Positions 17,720-27,178 are shown, counted from the stretch's first letter. The stretch: DNA of 55,862 bases from Gammaproteobacteria bacterium (GCA_015491815.1 WFVC01000161.1:1-55862); one strand, 5' to 3'. Made by a program: numbers and translations. The notes: generated by a model from the sequence alone, not told the origin.

Positions 17720-18844
17720 CTACTCATCCGGATAACCAATTTCTTTTAATGCCGCCAACCGGTTATCCGTGTACTGAATCATTTGCGCGGCGAGCGTGCC
17801 ACTGGCGCGGGCTTTTTCATAGGCCTGACGCGCCGCTTCAGTGTCGCCCAGTTTTTCCAGTGAAATTCCCATGCCAATCCACCAGATCCCGACCATCGAA
17901 TTTTGTTTGAGCATATTCTGATATAACGCGACCGCATTTTCATGCCGTCCCTGACGCTGATATAACGCCGCCAGCAGGGCATAATAATCCACATCCTGAT
18001 TAATTTGCGGCAGGTTGCGCTCCAACACCGCAACAGCCTGATCCAGCGCGTCCTGCTCCAGCAATACCCGCGCATATAATTTTCGGAACAGACTGTAAGC
18101 GGGATTCAGCGCCACGCCCTGCTTCAGCAATTGCCCGGCCTCGACATAACGTCCGCTTTTGATATACAGCCCGGCCAGCATTTCTCTTGATTTAACATGC
18201 CCCGGCATTATCGCCAAAGCCTGACGGAAAAACTGTTCGCTCTGCTGCAGCTGTCCCTTGCGTAAAGCGCTATAAGCTTTTCGAAAAAACCTGTCGGTTC
18301 GCTGTTGTGGCGTCAGTGGCCGTCGCTGCTTTTCCATGCTGCCTGCATGGCTCGTTTCTGTTTCATCGGTCTCAACTGTTTTCGGCGCAGGCGCTGTCTT
18401 TTTTGCTGTTGCAGTTTTTTCAGGCGCAGAGCGCGTTTGCGCAGTCGGCTCATGTTCCACTTTCTTTTTCGATGCCGCATTATCAACGCCATCGTCTGCT
18501 CCCGGTTTCACCAGACCGACAATGGCGTTCTCCGCCGGCGGCGCGCTTGACGGCGATGCCGGCGGCGCATCCGATGGCCTGAAAGTCACGGTCGGCGCTG
18601 GCGCCGGTCGCCCGCCTATTGTCATAACCATCGGCCCGCCTCTTTCGATGATCCGATCCCAGACCAGAAAACCGATCAACAGAGAAAGAATGATCAACAC
18701 CACGGCGAAGACATAAAGCACGAACGGGCTGCTTCCCCGGGCAACGGTATAACGCGGCGTGGTTAATATCGTCCCATCCGCTGAAGAAACCGGCCCTTCG
18801 CGCCGCTGTTCCAGATCTTTAAGCACCTGATTAATCAAACTCAT
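17720..18844 (-). CDS. mshN: MSHA biogenesis TPR protein MshN
   Basis: 374 residues. The N-terminus MSLINQVLKDLEQRR is typical of MshN/GspB-like proteins; one membrane helix at about 40-64 is followed by a proline/alanine-rich linker with charged lysine runs (to about 180). From about 190 to 360 there are tandem TPR units (for example AYSALRKGQLQQSEQFFRQA). The family works with MshM on pilus assembly at the cell envelope. Last gene of the msh block here. The next msh genes in Vibrio order (E, G, pilins) are not downstream. Confidence 0.82.
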   Translation of the reverse strand: MSLINQVLKDLEQRREGPVSSADGTILTTPRYTVARGSSPFVLYVFAVVLIILSLLIGFLVWDRIIERGGPMVMTIGGRPAPAPTVTFRPSDAPPASPSSAPPAENAIVGLVKPGADDGVDNAASKKKVEHEPTAQTRSAPEKTATAKKTAPAPKTVETDETETSHAGSMEKQRRPLTPQQRTDRFFRKAYSALRKGQLQQSEQFFRQALAIMPGHVKSREMLAGLYIKSGRYVEAGQLLKQGVALNPAYSLFRKLYARVLLEQDALDQAVAVLERNLPQINQDVDYYALLAALYQRQGRHENAVALYQNMLKQNSMVGIWWIGMGISLEKLGDTEAARQAYEKARASGTLAAQMIQYTDNRLAALKEIGYPDE

Positions 18845-18856
18845 CCTGCAATACCC

Positions 18857-19780
18857 TCAGGCGCTCTGCACCAGCGCGCCGGCCAGCGCCGCCAGCGTCA
18901 AACTCAATGCAACCCAGATCCCGCCCTGCATCAGATCTTTTAACTTTAACGGCTGCAGGTGCGGACGCAATTGCGCGTCTTCGGTGTCTTTTACCGCTAC
19001 CTGCACATGCGCCGGCGTTACCATATGCTCGCCTTTGCCATAGCCTACCAGCATGGCTTTATGCGACAGAATATTGATCAGCCGGGGGATGCCGCGACTG
19101 GCTTTATAGAGATCATGCAGAGCAGGCGTGCTAAATAATTCGCCCCCCTGATAACCTGCCGTCATCAGGCGATGAGAAACATAGGAACTCATGCCCGTTT
19201 TATCGATCGGCGCCAATGTGTAGGAAAAAGTAATGCGCTGTTTCAGTTGCCGTATTTCCTCGCGATTGAGTTTGTCGTTTAGTTCCGGCTGGGCAAACAG
19301 CACCACCTGCAATAATTTACTTTTTTCTGTCTCCAGATTGGTCAGCAAGCGCAGGGACTCCAGTGTTTCAATCGGCATGGCCTGCGCCTCATCCATGCAC
19401 AGCACGACCCGCTTGCCTTCCGCCATCGATTGAATCAGACGACCGCTAATCATTTTTAACAACTGGTGATGACCATAATGCCGATCAATATTGATACCCA
19501 GTTCTTCCGCAACTGCGGTTAACAGACCGTAAGGGGTGACCATCGGATTAGGAATATAGGCGGTAACAAAACCATCGTCTAAAATATTAAGTAATTTACG
19601 GCATAGCAGGGTTTTACCTGTTCCCACTTCCCCGGTGACCTTGATAAACCCTTCGCCGGTTTTTAACGCCACTAACAGGGTGTTCAGCGCATCGGCATAA
19701 TGACCGTAAGAAAAAAAATAACCTGTGTCCGGCGTCAATGAAAACGGTGGCTCGGTTAAACCAAAATGTTCAAGATACAT
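18857..19780 (-). CDS. mshM: MSHA biogenesis ATPase MshM (ExeA/GspA-like AAA protein)
   Basis: 307 residues. N-terminus MYLEHFGLTEPPFSLTPDT is the family signature. Walker A GEVGTGKT is at 50-57, Walker B VVLCMDE at 125-131. A C-terminal membrane helix (about 285-305) anchors it. By analogy to ExeA it may help place the secretin in the cell wall. The ATG at 19780 follows GCAGGA; the frame is open to a TTG at 19795. Sits between mshL and mshN. Confidence 0.85.
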   Translation of the reverse strand: MYLEHFGLTEPPFSLTPDTGYFFSYGHYADALNTLLVALKTGEGFIKVTGEVGTGKTLLCRKLLNILDDGFVTAYIPNPMVTPYGLLTAVAEELGINIDRHYGHHQLLKMISGRLIQSMAEGKRVVLCMDEAQAMPIETLESLRLLTNLETEKSKLLQVVLFAQPELNDKLNREEIRQLKQRITFSYTLAPIDKTGMSSYVSHRLMTAGYQGGELFSTPALHDLYKASRGIPRLINILSHKAMLVGYGKGEHMVTPAHVQVAVKDTEDAQLRPHLQPLKLKDLMQGGIWVALSLTLAALAGALVQSA

Positions 19781-19800
19781 ACTCGTGTCCTGCAAAATTG

Positions 19801-21549
19801 TTAGCGGCCATAGATGCTATTGAACCTCTGCTCAGAACGATCGATGGCGTCGGCCCATTGATCGTTGTTTTTAACCACAGTGGGTTTCAACAGGATGACC
19901 AGTTCGCTTTTCTTCTTCACCTTGCGCACATGTTTGAACAGACTGCCAATCAGGGGCAGATCGCTTAAAAAAGGCACCGAAGCATCTTCGTCTTTCAGAC
20001 CATCCTGCATCAGTCCGCCAATCACCACCACCTGTCCGCTTTTTGCGCGAATGATGCTGTCCGATTCGCGAATCGTGCTTAAGGCCAGCGGCACGCTGAG
20101 GCTGGTGCTGCTGGAAAGGCCGATGTCTTTTACTTTTTCCACCACCTTGCTGACCGAGGGGTGGATATGCAGAATAATCTCATCGTCATTACTTATCTGT
20201 GGAACCACGTCCAGCGCCACCCCGGAAAAGAACGGGGTTAATTCGACATTGCTGGTCGTGCTGGAGGTGCCGGTGGCGATATTGGTATTGGACTGCACAT
20301 CGGTAATGAAGAACTCGTCCTGACCGACCTTGATTACCGCTTTCTGGTTATTGATAGTCGACACCTTGGGACTGGACAACACCTGGGTATCACCCTGGGT
20401 CTGCAGCAGTTCAACGAAGGCGGAAAAATCACTGCCGATGTTCAGCGCAATGGAGAACATCCCACCCAACGCTTCGGTGGTCGAGCCCACCACCTGCGAT
20501 AAACTATCCGGATTCAGATCACCCGTATTGCCCGCCGTTGAGGTCAGACCGTTACCGTCAAAAATACTGCCGCCACCAACCTGGTTTATCTGATAACGGT
20601 TTTTTGCCGTGGTCTTTAATGCTGACCAGTTGATCCCGGCCTGAAAGGCGTCACTGAGTTCCACTTCGACAATCTTGGCTTCGATGATGACCTGTCGTTG
20701 CACCACCTTCTGAGTCTTACTGAGAAATTTTTCCACCATGCGTAGCTCGCCCGGCATGCCACGCACCACCACAATGCCGGATTGCGGACTTACCACCGCG
20801 CTGCGACCTTCCTTGCCCCCCAGTAATACTTCGATGGTTTGTTGCAACTCTTTCCAGAAAGTCGATTCCGAACGGGTTTCAATTTCACTGCCTGATACCA
20901 GTGAACGATTGCGGCTGCTGGAATTTGATAAACCTGAACTGCTGAAACTGCCGCTTTGACTGGAACCACTGGTTCCCCGCCCGACATTGGGCGATTCAGT
21001 GACCTGACCGGAACTGACCCGCATCTGTGACTTGCCTTTGCGCTTGATATCCAGATAGTTGACGTTGAAGACCCGGGTGCTCAGGGTATTGGGGAAAACC
21101 TGATAGCCGGTTCTGGTTTTCTCAAAATCATAGCCATAAACGCTGCGCACCACATTCATCACTTCCGGCACGGTGACATTCTTCAAGTCAAGGGTGATGC
21201 GACCGCTGACTTTGGGATGCACAACCATATTATAAGGCGTGCCTTCCACCAGCCCCATGAAGAACTGTTTGACCCGCGCCCGGTTTACCTTGATATCAAA
21301 ACGCGGTTCGGTATCCACCGGTTGATTACCCGGCATATCGAGATTGATGGCGGGCAATAAAGCATTTGCGATATTTTCATCAGATACCGGCGCTATTGGC
21401 ATCTGTGCATTTTCAGCTGTACGCGCTTCGGCAAAGGTATCATTAATAATACTCATGGGTTTGGGCCGCTGCGCAGGCGTATTTGTCGCACAGGCCGTCA
21501 GCAGCATCGACGCCAGCAATGAAATAATAAAAGTGCCAATCCTGTTCAT
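19801..21549 (-). CDS. mshL: MSHA-type secretin MshL
   Basis: Outer-membrane secretin of 582 residues through which the pilus leaves the cell. A lipoprotein signal ends LLTAC (C20). An STN/N0-like domain covers about 80-165, a serine-rich linker about 195-230, N1/N3-type KH repeats follow (SAVVSPQSGIVVVRGMPGEL), and the secretin core runs to the C-terminus with VPFLSDLPLIGSLFKH. The order mshI-I2-J-K-L-M-N matches the assembly half of a Vibrio MSHA locus. Confidence 0.9.
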   Translation of the reverse strand: MNRIGTFIISLLASMLLTACATNTPAQRPKPMSIINDTFAEARTAENAQMPIAPVSDENIANALLPAINLDMPGNQPVDTEPRFDIKVNRARVKQFFMGLVEGTPYNMVVHPKVSGRITLDLKNVTVPEVMNVVRSVYGYDFEKTRTGYQVFPNTLSTRVFNVNYLDIKRKGKSQMRVSSGQVTESPNVGRGTSGSSQSGSFSSSGLSNSSSRNRSLVSGSEIETRSESTFWKELQQTIEVLLGGKEGRSAVVSPQSGIVVVRGMPGELRMVEKFLSKTQKVVQRQVIIEAKIVEVELSDAFQAGINWSALKTTAKNRYQINQVGGGSIFDGNGLTSTAGNTGDLNPDSLSQVVGSTTEALGGMFSIALNIGSDFSAFVELLQTQGDTQVLSSPKVSTINNQKAVIKVGQDEFFITDVQSNTNIATGTSSTTSNVELTPFFSGVALDVVPQISNDDEIILHIHPSVSKVVEKVKDIGLSSSTSLSVPLALSTIRESDSIIRAKSGQVVVIGGLMQDGLKDEDASVPFLSDLPLIGSLFKHVRKVKKKSELVILLKPTVVKNNDQWADAIDRSEQRFNSIYGR

Positions 21550-21602
21550 ATCGTTTTACATGGCTCGCCATGTTTCTCCATCAATTTCGATCTGTTTAAC
21601 AA

Positions 21603-21935
21603 TCACTTTAACGCGCTGCTCTGCTTTTTTATCCGCGCCCTGAGCAGTCTTACGGAAAACACGCCATCAGCCCCCCGTAACTTCACCTGTTGCGGCAAAA
21701 TCTCGACGACTTGCGCCCGGTTAATCCAGTCGCCCTTCTCCAGTCTGCGCCCATTGATAATCGCCAGACGCTGATCGGCATCGATACGGATCGCGCTCAA
21801 ACGCCAGCCTTTTTTTGCTTTGGCGCTGACCCCGGGCGGCGCAAATTCCGGTGGGCGCATAGGATCATCAAGATTTTCCGCCTGTACACTGCCATGTGCG
21901 CTTAACAGTAATAAAATTAAAACCCACATGCGCAT
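21603..21935 (-). CDS. mshK: MSHA biogenesis protein MshK
   Basis: 110 residues; a signal or anchor helix MWVLILLLLSAHGSVQA, then DDPMRPP and a small domain with LSAIRIDADQRLAIINGRRL, the MshK/GspC-like pattern. ATG 21935 follows the mshJ stop by one base (TTTGATATG). Probably a periplasmic protein tied to the secretin; the detailed role is not established. Confidence 0.75.
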   Translation of the reverse strand: MRMWVLILLLLSAHGSVQAENLDDPMRPPEFAPPGVSAKAKKGWRLSAIRIDADQRLAIINGRRLEKGDWINRAQVVEILPQQVKLRGADGVFSVRLLRARIKKQSSALK

Positions 21936-21936
21936 A

Positions 21937-22608
21937 TCAAACGCCAATCCAGCCGGGCTTGAAACTCAGAGTATGTATCGTCATAACAATCTGCGCCTGC
22001 GGATATTTATCGATATTGACTTCAATGCTGTCCCAGTAAAAATTCCAGGGCAGGGTTTTCAGCAGCTTGAGATAGTTCAACATCTGTAAATAACTGCCGC
22101 GAAATTCAATTTGCAGGCCGTGCCGATACACCCCGACATCCATCGGTGCGGCTTCATTTTCGTTCTGCTCATCTTCTATTAACGGACGCACGGGTAAATT
22201 ATTCAGTTTTTCCAGTTTCAGACGAGTGCTCTGGGTCAGCACCGCTTCCAGCACTTGCGCCATTTGCGCCGGCGCGACCAGTCCCTGCATTCGGGTTTGA
22301 AGTTGATCCTCTATCTGTCGTTTCTGTATTTTTAGGCGTTTAAGCAATTCCCGGTTTGCCGCATTGGGATCCTGCGCCAGCCGTTTTTGCAACAGACTAA
22401 TTTGCTGTTCGCCGGCGCGCATCTGCATTTGCAGGCTGTCGCGCTGTTCGTTCAGGGTTTTGACCCTCAGCATCTGCGGTTCGAGCAAAAACAGATAAAA
22501 GACCGTGATCAGCGCCACCAGCAACAGCCCGCTCACCGCCACCTGTTCCCGGGGCGCGAGCGCATCGAAACGCGCCAGATAGGGTTTTATCCATGCGCCG
22601 TTCATCAT
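21937..22608 (-). CDS. mshJ: MSHA biogenesis protein MshJ (PilO-like)
   Basis: 223 residues. Inner-membrane helix at about 25-43, then a coiled coil (about 48-100) with many Q/R/L residues, then a ferredoxin-like periplasmic domain, as in PilO/GspM proteins of the pilus alignment complex. The start ATGA overlaps the mshI2 stop. Assigned mainly from order and architecture. Confidence 0.75.
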   Translation of the reverse strand: MMNGAWIKPYLARFDALAPREQVAVSGLLLVALITVFYLFLLEPQMLRVKTLNEQRDSLQMQMRAGEQQISLLQKRLAQDPNAANRELLKRLKIQKRQIEDQLQTRMQGLVAPAQMAQVLEAVLTQSTRLKLEKLNNLPVRPLIEDEQNENEAAPMDVGVYRHGLQIEFRGSYLQMLNYLKLLKTLPWNFYWDSIEVNIDKYPQAQIVMTIHTLSFKPGWIGV

Positions 22609-23255
22609 CCGCCTCCATTGGATGCATACGTCTGCCGCGTTTTCGAATGGCTGATGTCCTCGCCGACGCCCTGCAGTTCGAACACCATTCGCCCCGCCCG
22701 CTTCTCATCCCGCGACATCGACAGTGTTTCAAATACCTTGCCGGTGAAAATATGTTCGCTGGACAGACGCTGCAAATAGCGAGGTAATAATTCCGCCTTT
22801 AGCATCCCACCCTTCATACCTAACGTCTCACCACCATGACTGATCCTGATTTGCGTCAGCCACAGACCATCAATACGCTGGCGCGCCAGCCCGCTTATAT
22901 GTTCGGAAAAGCCATCTATGTTGCCGAAGCGCTGCTGCCCCAGCACTTTCATGACTTTCTGCCGGTTGCTGATATCAAGCATCAGGGCATCCACCTGCAT
23001 CTGTAATGTCTCGTCTTTCTTGCGCGCCTGAATCTGCTGCTGCAGGTTTTCAAGCTGCGCCATTTTTTGTTTCTGCTCGGCCTGCACCGCTTCCAGTTGT
23101 TCTTTTGCTCGCCCCGCCTGCAGGCCATATATCAGGCTCAATACCAGCATCACGCCGGCGACGCCCGCCAGACTCACAAGCAACTTCTGCGCCGACCAAC
23201 GCGTCTTCGGTTTGCGCAGGCTCGAACAATAAAGATTGATCTGTTGCATCGCCAT
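22605..23255 (-). CDS. MSHA biogenesis protein MshI2 (PilN-like)
   Basis: 216 residues. The start MAMQQINLYCSSLRKP resembles the INLL-type N-terminus of PilN, which binds PilM. Membrane helix at about 24-44, coiled coil at about 50-80, periplasmic domain behind it. Overlaps mshI (TAATG) and mshJ (ATGA). Together with mshI and mshJ it forms the PilMNO-like alignment complex. Confidence 0.78.
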   Translation of the reverse strand: MAMQQINLYCSSLRKPKTRWSAQKLLVSLAGVAGVMLVLSLIYGLQAGRAKEQLEAVQAEQKQKMAQLENLQQQIQARKKDETLQMQVDALMLDISNRQKVMKVLGQQRFGNIDGFSEHISGLARQRIDGLWLTQIRISHGGETLGMKGGMLKAELLPRYLQRLSSEHIFTGKVFETLSMSRDEKRAGRMVFELQGVGEDISHSKTRQTYASNGGG

Positions 23256-24205
23256 TATTCCGAACGCAGCGCCGCGCCTATCGCATAAAAAGCCCGCGCC
23301 TGCATAGCGGCATCCATCGGCTCTGGCATCTCAATCACTTCAGCCAGATCCAGCATCCTGACTTTCAGTCCCAGGCTGCTGTGAATATGTTCCAGCAATT
23401 CGGGGATCGGCTGCGCCAGTGGTGCGATGACCAAATGTTTGATCGGGGGTTTGCCAAAGTGGCTTTCGTAATAATCCAGAGACCGCTGGATTTCCAGCGC
23501 CACCGATTCCAGCGCCTCGCCCGGCAACGCGCTTAATGACATCGCATTATCATTCACTGTCATCGCCGAGTTTGCCACGCTCGCCAGCGCCTGCACGCCA
23601 CTGTCCAGTTCGCGCGCCAGATACAGAACAGACTGATGGGTCAGGGTCAACAATCCACGTTGTTCCTGCAAACAGAGCAGGGCCACCCCTGACTCATCTT
23701 CCGGCAAATAATGGGCGATATTGCGCTGCACCAGTTCAGGAATATCGATATAGCGCAGATTCATACCCGCCGGCTCAACCTGCTCAATGCACTGCCGCAC
23801 CCGATCCTCATGGGCGCTTACCGCATACACCTGGGGCATGCGTCCCTGTTCCTTCAGGCCGGGGATCTCAAACACATCAACAACGGCCTGCTCAACGTCA
23901 TAATCCAGTGAATCTTTTATTTTCCAGCGCACCGCGTCCCGCATTTCCTCCTCGGGCACCTGCGGCGCTTCCAGCAACTGCAGGCTAAATTCTCCCGGCG
24001 CCATCACTTCAGAGAGCGGTTGATCATCCAGTTTATGCGCCTCACACACCGCCACCAGCTCATCCGCCGCCACCGGCTTCAGCAGTTTCAATACCGGTTT
24101 GGCTGCATCATTGTGCTGAATCTGCGCCAGCATGAAACCCTCGCTGCCGCAGCTCATGCCGAGCAGGCTATTGGCTTTCGCTTTCTTTTTTAAAAATGAA
24201 AACAG
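23255..24205 (-). CDS. mshI: MSHA biogenesis protein MshI (PilM-like), probable CTG start
   Basis: 316 residues if started at the CTG at 24205. The first ATG (24157) would remove the N-terminus LFSFLKKKAKANSLLG, a lysine-rich segment typical of MshI (FSFLKKK). Between the upstream in-frame TAG and that ATG there is no ATG, GTG or TTG; the CTG has GGGAGAG five bases upstream. The body is an actin-like PilM/GspL fold, with ALLCLQEQRGLLTLTHQ and a terminal region GAALRSE. It acts at the inner face of the membrane with MshI2/MshJ. First gene of the msh operon, behind a sigma-54-like promoter. Confidence 0.78.
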   Translation of the reverse strand: MFSFLKKKAKANSLLGMSCGSEGFMLAQIQHNDAAKPVLKLLKPVAADELVAVCEAHKLDDQPLSEVMAPGEFSLQLLEAPQVPEEEMRDAVRWKIKDSLDYDVEQAVVDVFEIPGLKEQGRMPQVYAVSAHEDRVRQCIEQVEPAGMNLRYIDIPELVQRNIAHYLPEDESGVALLCLQEQRGLLTLTHQSVLYLARELDSGVQALASVANSAMTVNDNAMSLSALPGEALESVALEIQRSLDYYESHFGKPPIKHLVIAPLAQPIPELLEHIHSSLGLKVRMLDLAEVIEMPEPMDAAMQARAFYAIGAALRSE

Positions 24206-24252
24206 GGTTGCTCTCCCGATAACGAGATTGACTTTATGGGCAATGCAAAACT

Positions 24253-24268
24253 AGCAATCCCCATACCA
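24253..24268 (-). promoter_or_regulatory. Sigma-54-type promoter of the msh operon
   Basis: On the minus strand TGGTATGGGGATTGCT matches the -24/-12 consensus TGGCACGNNNNTTGCW at 10 of 12 defined positions, with GG and GC separated by exactly 10 bases. The predicted start, near 24241, leaves about 36 bases before the CTG start and places GGGAGAG in the leader. An activator site was not identified. Confidence 0.6.
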
Positions 24269-24427
24269 GCAAAGGAGTTATCGGCGGCTTATCAGAAAAG
24301 GTTTACAAATATCTCGTAAAAGATTGAAATATATGTTTAAAAAATAACCATTATTAGAAGCGGGGGAAGAAAAATCGCGCGCAGGATGCCCGGATCGGCA
24401 ATCACAGATCCCCATCTGCGGCAAGGT

Positions 24428-25315
24428 TTAGTAGTAACTCAGGAAAAAACCGGCAAATACGGCAAATCCCAGCCAGTTGTTATTCAGAAAGGCTTTGAAA
24501 CAGGCCGCCGGTTCGCGGTCGCGGATCAGGTATTGCTGGTATGCGGACAAACCAAGCACCACAACCAGCGCCATAAAATAGACGCCCGGCAATTCAAGTT
24601 GCCGACCCAGCAGCACCAGCGCCAGCAGCATCAGCCCCTGCAGAATGCCGATAATGATCCGATCGGCATCGGCAAACAGCACCGCCGTTGATTTGACCCC
24701 GGCCTTAAGATCATCCTCCCGATCCACCATTGCGTACATGGTGTCGTAAATCACCGACCAGAGCACATTGATCACATAAAGCAACCAGGCGACGCGCGGC
24801 ACCTCGCCGGTCTGCGCGGCAAAGGCCATCGGGATCGACCAGCCAAACGCCATCCCCAGCACCACTTGCGGCAGATGGGTATAACGTTTCATAAAGGGAT
24901 ACACCGCCGCCAGCGCCAGCGCGCCAAAGGCCAGATAAATGGTCAGGCGGTTCATCGTCAGCACCAGCAGAAAGGCCAGCAGGCATAATGCCGAAAATAA
25001 CAACAGGGCTTCTTTGGGACTCACCTTGCCACTGGCAATGGGGCGATCCCGGGTGCGGCTGACCTGTGGGTCGAAATGGCGATCGGCAAAATCATTAATC
25101 ACGCAGCCGGCCGAGCGCATCAGCACTACGCCCAGCACAAACACCAGCAGCACCGGCCAGTCCGGCCAGCCCTGCGCCGCCACCCACAGCGCCCAGCCGG
25201 TCGGCCAGAGCAGGAGTAAAATGCCAATCGGACGATGCAGGCGGGTGAGATAGTAATACTGGATCGCGCGTTCGCGCACATGCGCCCAGTCGATAGCCTG
25301 CCAGAGTTCTTTCAT
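24428..25315 (-). CDS. ubiA: 4-hydroxybenzoate octaprenyltransferase UbiA
   Basis: Integral membrane prenyltransferase of 295 residues, second step of ubiquinone synthesis: it joins 4-hydroxybenzoate to the polyprenyl chain. The first aspartate motif is NDFADRHFD (74-82); the second is [13 protein letters not shown] (around 200). About eight to nine helices. The ATG at 25315 overlaps the ubiC stop (ATGA); upstream frame extension is inside ubiC and is discounted. Confidence 0.95.
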   Translation of the reverse strand: MKELWQAIDWAHVRERAIQYYYLTRLHRPIGILLLLWPTGWALWVAAQGWPDWPVLLVFVLGVVLMRSAGCVINDFADRHFDPQVSRTRDRPIASGKVSPKEALLLFSALCLLAFLLVLTMNRLTIYLAFGALALAAVYPFMKRYTHLPQVVLGMAFGWSIPMAFAAQTGEVPRVAWLLYVINVLWSVIYDTMYAMVDREDDLKAGVKSTAVLFADADRIIIGILQGLMLLALVLLGRQLELPGVYFMALVVVLGLSAYQQYLIRDREPAACFKAFLNNNWLGFAVFAGFFLSYY

Positions 25316-25908
25316 GCAGCGAATTCTGCTACCTCGCCCGGCGCATTGCAATCACTGATCCCAGGCAGGAATACTTCATTCACCAGCAAGGGCTTGGCCG
25401 ACAGATAAAACACCGAGCGCCGTCCCCAGATCGCCGCTGGTTTTGAATCCAGCGCCTGAATCGCAGAGCGAAAAATGCGCTGACCGGGGCGAATACAGGC
25501 CACTTCCACTTCGTCGCGGGACATATTCGGATCGGCAAACAGAACCGCGCCCAAAGGCCGGTTGCCAAGACAGGCCAGATGACGTTCAGCGCCGCTGAGG
25601 GTGGAAATCGGGATCACGGTGCGCGCATAGACCAGCGGACGATCCTGACAAAACAGATACACCTGACGCACCAGCGCCAACCGATCCGGCGACACGCCCA
25701 GACGCATGGCCTCGTTCAGCATCGGTCGCTGCCAGCCCTGCTCCAGCAATTTAACATGAAAGTGATGCGGACAGGCTCGTTGCAAACGACGCGTCAATGA
25801 GCCGCGATCGAATAGCCAGCCCGCCATCTCAGCAGGCACCGCCTGCGCAAACAGCCGCGCGCGCACCCGCCATACCGGTTCATAAAGATGACGACCAAAT
25901 CGATTCAA
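25312..25908 (-). CDS. ubiC: Chorismate lyase UbiC
   Basis: 198 residues; converts chorismate to 4-hydroxybenzoate and pyruvate, first committed step of ubiquinone synthesis in this group. Recognised from [27 protein letters not shown]-like text ([15 protein letters not shown]), LGAVLFADP and WGRRSVFYL. The start is TTG at 25908; no ATG or GTG is in frame near the N-terminus and the ribosome site is weak, so the start is uncertain. Coupled to ubiA. Confidence 0.92.
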   Translation of the reverse strand: MNRFGRHLYEPVWRVRARLFAQAVPAEMAGWLFDRGSLTRRLQRACPHHFHVKLLEQGWQRPMLNEAMRLGVSPDRLALVRQVYLFCQDRPLVYARTVIPISTLSGAERHLACLGNRPLGAVLFADPNMSRDEVEVACIRPGQRIFRSAIQALDSKPAAIWGRRSVFYLSAKPLLVNEVFLPGISDCNAPGEVAEFAA

Positions 25909-26151
25909 GGCTGATTCCAGATTTAATAAAAGAAAATAAATTTTACACTGAAGCCGGAGAGGACAGAAGCATAAACAAAATTAATCCTCAACATATCAGC
26001 AGGACAGTCGCGATAAAACTTATGACTTTAGTTGGATGGCATGTTTTGCAGAGCATACTAAACTTTAAATCCATTTCACTACCAAAGGAGAAAAACAAAC
26101 TTTTTACATTTCTTAAAGTTTTATATGCATACGTTAAATGGAGAAAACATT

Positions 26152-26838
26152 ATGTTATTAAACTCAAACAAAACCGGCATGGCATTTACTGGACTTATCT
26201 GCCTGCTGGTATCGCAAATCAGCCATGCTGTACTCGTCAACCCCGGTTCAACCGTCAATCTAACGGGAACGACTTATCTCGCTAACCCTGATCTTGGCGG
26301 AACCGTTATTCGCGATCAGCTGATTCCTTTTCAAATCACCGATAATCTGGGAAATGTTATTTTAACCGGCAATGTTCAGGATCGCGTTGTCAGAACGACC
26401 AATACGGGTGATTTAATCTTCGCCCCCCGTCTGCGTGATCTGAGCAATCCAACCAGCGTCGCCTGGATCATGGGTTTCCAGATGAATGGCTTTAATGGTT
26501 ATTCAACCGATATCGACTATCGCACCGACAGTCTGGGCAATATTGGGCCAAACGATGTCACTCGTGATATCACCGGCGACAATCTGGATTTCCGTTATGA
26601 TCCGGCGCTGATTGTACCACCGGATGACGCGCTCTTTCTTTCGGTTTTCACCGATGCAACGGACTATGATCTTTCCGGCAGTTTTACCATCAAGGCGCAG
26701 AATGATTTTGGCGCAAGCGTCTTCACCACGGTGCTCAACAACGTTTCCGCTCCCAGCGCAGTGCCTATGCCGGCGGCGATCTGGTTGTTTGGCTCAGGAC
26801 TGCTTGCTCTGCTGGGACTGAGTCGCCGTAAAAATTAA
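26152..26838 (+). CDS. Secreted VPxPA-CTERM protein of unknown function
   Basis: 228 residues. Signal peptide to about residue 26 (SQISHA), a beta-rich body with FTDATDYDLSGSFTIKAQND, and a sorting tail VPMPAAIWLFGSGLLALLGL followed by SRRKN. Presumably processed by an exosortase and anchored to or released at the surface, like the metalloprotease at 15547. ATG 26152 has GGAG 8 bases upstream. No homologue recognised for the body. A hairpin follows 60 bases downstream. Confidence 0.75.
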   Translation: MLLNSNKTGMAFTGLICLLVSQISHAVLVNPGSTVNLTGTTYLANPDLGGTVIRDQLIPFQITDNLGNVILTGNVQDRVVRTTNTGDLIFAPRLRDLSNPTSVAWIMGFQMNGFNGYSTDIDYRTDSLGNIGPNDVTRDITGDNLDFRYDPALIVPPDDALFLSVFTDATDYDLSGSFTIKAQNDFGASVFTTVLNNVSAPSAVPMPAAIWLFGSGLLALLGLSRRKN

Positions 26839-26899
26839 TCTCAATATGAGATCGGGCTTTCGATGAACATGACAGTATGGTACACGCTCATCGATTCCA

Positions 26900-26934
26900 G
26901 GTATCAGAGTCAATGATTCACTGACTCTGATACC
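26900..26934 (+). terminator. Long hairpin after the VPxPA-CTERM gene
   Basis: Perfect 13-bp stem GGTATCAGAGTCA / TGACTCTGATACC with a 9-base loop. The tail is TTACTT, a poor U-run, so termination efficiency is uncertain; it may also be the remnant of a repeat. Confidence 0.5.
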
Positions 26935-26956
26935 TTACTTCCCGCCAATAGAGAAA

Positions 26957-27026
26957 GTACGACTGAAGTCGTACCTACAGCAGTCTCCGGTAATACAGAG
27001 TGTACTGGAATTAGAAACACTTATTT
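26957..27026. repeat. Repeat B3, right half only
   Basis: Starts GTACGACTGAAGTCGTACCT, includes AGTGTACTGGAATTAGAAAC and ends in ACTTATTTA; matches the right half of B2 (30726-30870). Its end merges with the TTAA of element A2, so A2 may have inserted at the edge of B3. Confidence 0.65.
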
Positions 27027-27178
27027 AAGGAACCTATGATTAATTCCGTTCGCCCTGAGCTTGTCGAAGGGTGAACCATATAACATTATGATTTTACAAT
27101 GCTTAGCGTTCATGGTTCGACCCTTCGTCAGGCTCAGGACTTCACCACGAACGGCGGAATTAATCAGAGCTTCCTTAA
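27025..27178. repeat. Repeat element A2 (154 bp, inverse of A1)
   Basis: Same length as A1 and nearly its reverse complement. The right end is AGAGCTTCCTTAA as in A1; the left end (TTAAGGAACCTATGATTAAT) has a few changes. Internal arms CCTGAGCTTGTCGAAGGG and CCTTCGTCAGGCTCAGGA. No coding potential. Confidence 0.85.

Noticed and set aside
26020-26070. Sigma-54 promoter before the VPxPA-CTERM gene at 26152
   Set aside because: TGG and TGC motifs are 8 or 12 bases apart instead of 10. The same test failed before 15547, where GG and GC are 8 apart.
25797-26285. 162-codon plus-strand frame spanning ubiC and the VPxPA-CTERM gene
   Set aside because: Overlaps two supported genes, no ribosome site, no family resemblance.
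26957-27178. CRISPR array from repeated palindromes
   Set aside because: The repeats are inverted, dispersed single elements, not direct repeats with regular spacers, and no cas genes are present.
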